Origin: Mogibacterium sp.
GTDB lineage: Bacteria > Bacillota > Clostridia > Peptostreptococcales > Anaerovoracaceae
Direction of reading: 5' to 3'
DNA: 64,000 bases
Assembly: GCA_012840975.1 (NCBI GenBank)
Contig: DUVP01000007.1
Span: 34,055 to 98,054 of the forward strand
Part shown: one piece after another, positions 62,844 to 64,000 of the stretch
How positions within the stretch are numbered: the first letter of the stretch is position 1
How the letters are laid out: the number at the start of each line of letters is the position of its first letter
Notes under the pieces: model-generated
The model's input: the letters and a program-made list of their open reading frames with translations, nothing else
The model's database searches: none
What the model was told of the DNA's origin: nothing
Position numbers and translations under genes: made by a program

Positions 62844-63395
62844 ATGGCTCAGCTTCTATCGGATGATTCCCATATTTCTCTGAGAGTATCTATATTTGAA
62901 GGTGAAACAAAAGCGACTAAACTATTTTCTGAGAGGGAGTTCGGATATGACTGTTTATTGTAGTTGCTTGATAATTTGCTGAGATATGGAGATGTTCTCA
63001 ATATTATCCAAGCGGATGAAGAAAACCGTTTTGTCGCACGGAGTGCTTCCTCCGTCGTAAACTTGGGGTGTTAGAAAGCCTTTAAATGAGAGACGCAAAC
63101 TTATTATTTTTTGAAATGAGGGATAATCCGAATATAACAAAAATAAAACTTCAAAAAAAACTGAAAATAAGTGGTACAGCCGTTGATAATAATATTGATT
63201 TTACGAAAAAATGGATACATAGAAAGAATTAGCTTAAGAAGAGGTGGATATTGGCATAATGGCAGAGTATGGATTACATTAAATGAGTTTTATCTGTATA
63301 ATGATCGGTACCATTGTGAGAGGTCTTATTTAAGGATAATTGGTGATAAAATTAAAGATTTTGAAAATATGAAAGAAGCGGAAATTACTTCTTAA
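62844..63395 (+). pseudogene. Decayed AlbA_2-type ATP-binding protein
   Basis: Three pieces read as one broken gene. 62844-63074 reads MAQLLSDDSHISLRVSIFEG..., an in-frame TAG (62961-62963), then LLDNLLRYGDVLNIIQADEENRFVARS. 63086-63190 reads RDNPNITKIKLQKKLKISGTAVDNNID (winged-helix part), and after a frameshift near 63200 the +1 frame gives KNGYIERISLRRGGYWHNG and runs to 63395. These match the middle and C-terminal winged helix of AlbA_2/Schlafen-type ATP-binding regulators, but the central ATPase part is gone. It lies next to the CRISPR array. Confidence 0.65.
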
Positions 63396-63786
63396 GCGTA
63401 CGGCACATGGTTTGAAAGGGCATGATAGACTCTCGATTTGTCGTACCTGAGATTGCCGATACCCTTGATGTCAAATAAATGCTACACTCGAAAAAGCTTG
63501 ATTTCACGGGATTCTATGAATGTAAAAACAGCCAAAATAGCGTATTGTTTTTGACTTCTCCTTCGGGGAGAATGACATAATCATGTATGATAAAGCTGTT
63601 ATATTTTAGGGCAATAAAAGCCAATCTGTGAGATAATGTTAGTAGGGAATTTTTACTTTGAGAATGTTGTAAAGACAATTAGGTTATCGAGAATCTTCGG
63701 CAACTACATCTAATCTTAAAGACAATAATCTATGAGATATAGATTTTGACTCTGCAATTCGAAATTTATTAGCAAGGAAATTGATT
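63396..63786. other. Non-coding or decayed stretch
   Basis: No convincing gene. A hairpin TTCTCC/GGAGAA (63556-63572) is present and would be followed by T-rich sequence only on the minus strand. Short protein-like fragments suggest further gene decay. Confidence 0.35.
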
Positions 63787-64000
63787 GTGAATGATTTAAC
63801 ACACTGTGGTGAGCAGTTTGAAAAAATCATTGATATTATTGAGTCCGCAAAAGAACGTGCTTACCGCAAAGTTAACGAAGAATTGATTTTAATGTACCGT
63901 GATATTGGAGAATATATTAGCATACAGTCTGAAAATGCTGAGTACGGCGATGCCTTTGTGCAGAAACTTGCCGACTTTTTTGCGGAAAACTACCCTGACC
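63787..64000 (+). CDS. DUF1016 (YhcG-like) nuclease-family protein, start only
   Basis: The first 71 codons of a gene running off the right edge. The sequence AKERAYRKVNEELILMYRDIGEYIS and YGDAFVQKLADFFAENYPD is the N-terminal helical domain of DUF1016/YhcG proteins, whose C-terminal half is a PD-(D/E)xK nuclease and which often accompany restriction and defence loci. GTG 63787 is chosen with AAGGA eight bases before; TTG 63781 is an alternative. Confidence 0.75.
   Translation, partial: MNDLTHCGEQFEKIIDIIESAKERAYRKVNEELILMYRDIGEYISIQSENAEYGDAFVQKLADFFAENYPD

Overview
The window looks like chromosomal DNA of a low-GC, anaerobic, amino-acid-fermenting member of the Clostridia. The support is a selenocysteine-containing glycine/sarcosine/betaine-reductase-type component B, a four-subunit 2-oxoacid:ferredoxin oxidoreductase beside an ADP-forming acyl-CoA synthetase, purine-rich Shine-Dalgarno sites with frequent TTG starts, and no transposase or rRNA. 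A family such as Anaerovoracaceae or Peptostreptococcaceae would fit, but that is inference from gene content only.

Layout. 1-1.1 kb: end of an unidentified gene and an aspartate/glutamate racemase. 1.5-6.8 kb: an AT-rich defence island with a C5-cytosine methyltransferase, an HpaII-family restriction enzyme, Vsr, and an RloC/PrrC-like ATPase-nuclease broken by an in-frame TAG. 7-11.6 kb: pcm, then on the minus strand metF, a detached MetH activation subunit, and a MetH lacking that domain. 12.1-12.4 kb: a gene-end remnant of a surface protein whose intact relative lies at 32.4-33.5 kb, with the same terminator. 12.5-13.8 kb: MATE exporter. 13.9-24.8 kb: a cyclic-di-GMP/exopolysaccharide locus with an active-looking diguanylate cyclase, a frameshifted GAF-GGDEF-EAL protein, a pseudo-receiver protein, a membrane-anchored HEAT-like protein, a cellulose-synthase-type GT2 and a large glycoside-hydrolase-like protein. 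25-29.6 kb: dapF, dicarboxylate/amino-acid symporter, lysA, D-cysteine-desulfhydrase-like PLP enzyme. 29.7-31.8 kb (minus): two aminotransferases, one with an internal in-frame deletion. 33.7-37.8 kb: EamA exporter, then grdX and the two subunits of a Grd component B; the beta subunit reads a UGA as Sec with a SECIS-like hairpin. 38-41.6 kb: heterodimeric ABC exporter. 41.7-51.5 kb: IclR regulator, aminotransferase, ferredoxin, 2-oxoacid oxidoreductase alpha/beta/gamma, ADP-forming acyl-CoA synthetase, NhaC antiporter and MFS carrier, which together make a complete amino acid -> 2-oxoacid -> acyl-CoA -> acid + ATP route. 51.6-54 kb: ICMT-family methyltransferase, WYL regulator, HIRAN protein. 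54.0-62.8 kb: a type I-C-like CRISPR-Cas locus. 62.8-64 kb: a decayed AlbA_2 ATP-binding protein and the start of a DUF1016 nuclease-like gene.

The most interesting signal is in the 365 bases before cas5. On the minus strand there is a consensus-like promoter (TTGCGG-17-TATAAT). It is followed at the expected start point by a hairpin plus an 11-nt tag matching the CRISPR repeat's crRNA handle at 10 of 11 positions, then a 25-nt spacer-like segment, then a strong intrinsic terminator. This has the architecture of a stand-alone crRNA-like regulatory RNA (CreR/CreA type) divergent from the cas promoter (TTGACT-17-TATGAT). The cas operon is itself unusual: the order is cas5-cas8-cas7-cas3-cas4-cas1-cas2, Cas8 is divergent and has a well-placed internal start for Cas11, and Cas3 has DESH and ASGSL motifs.
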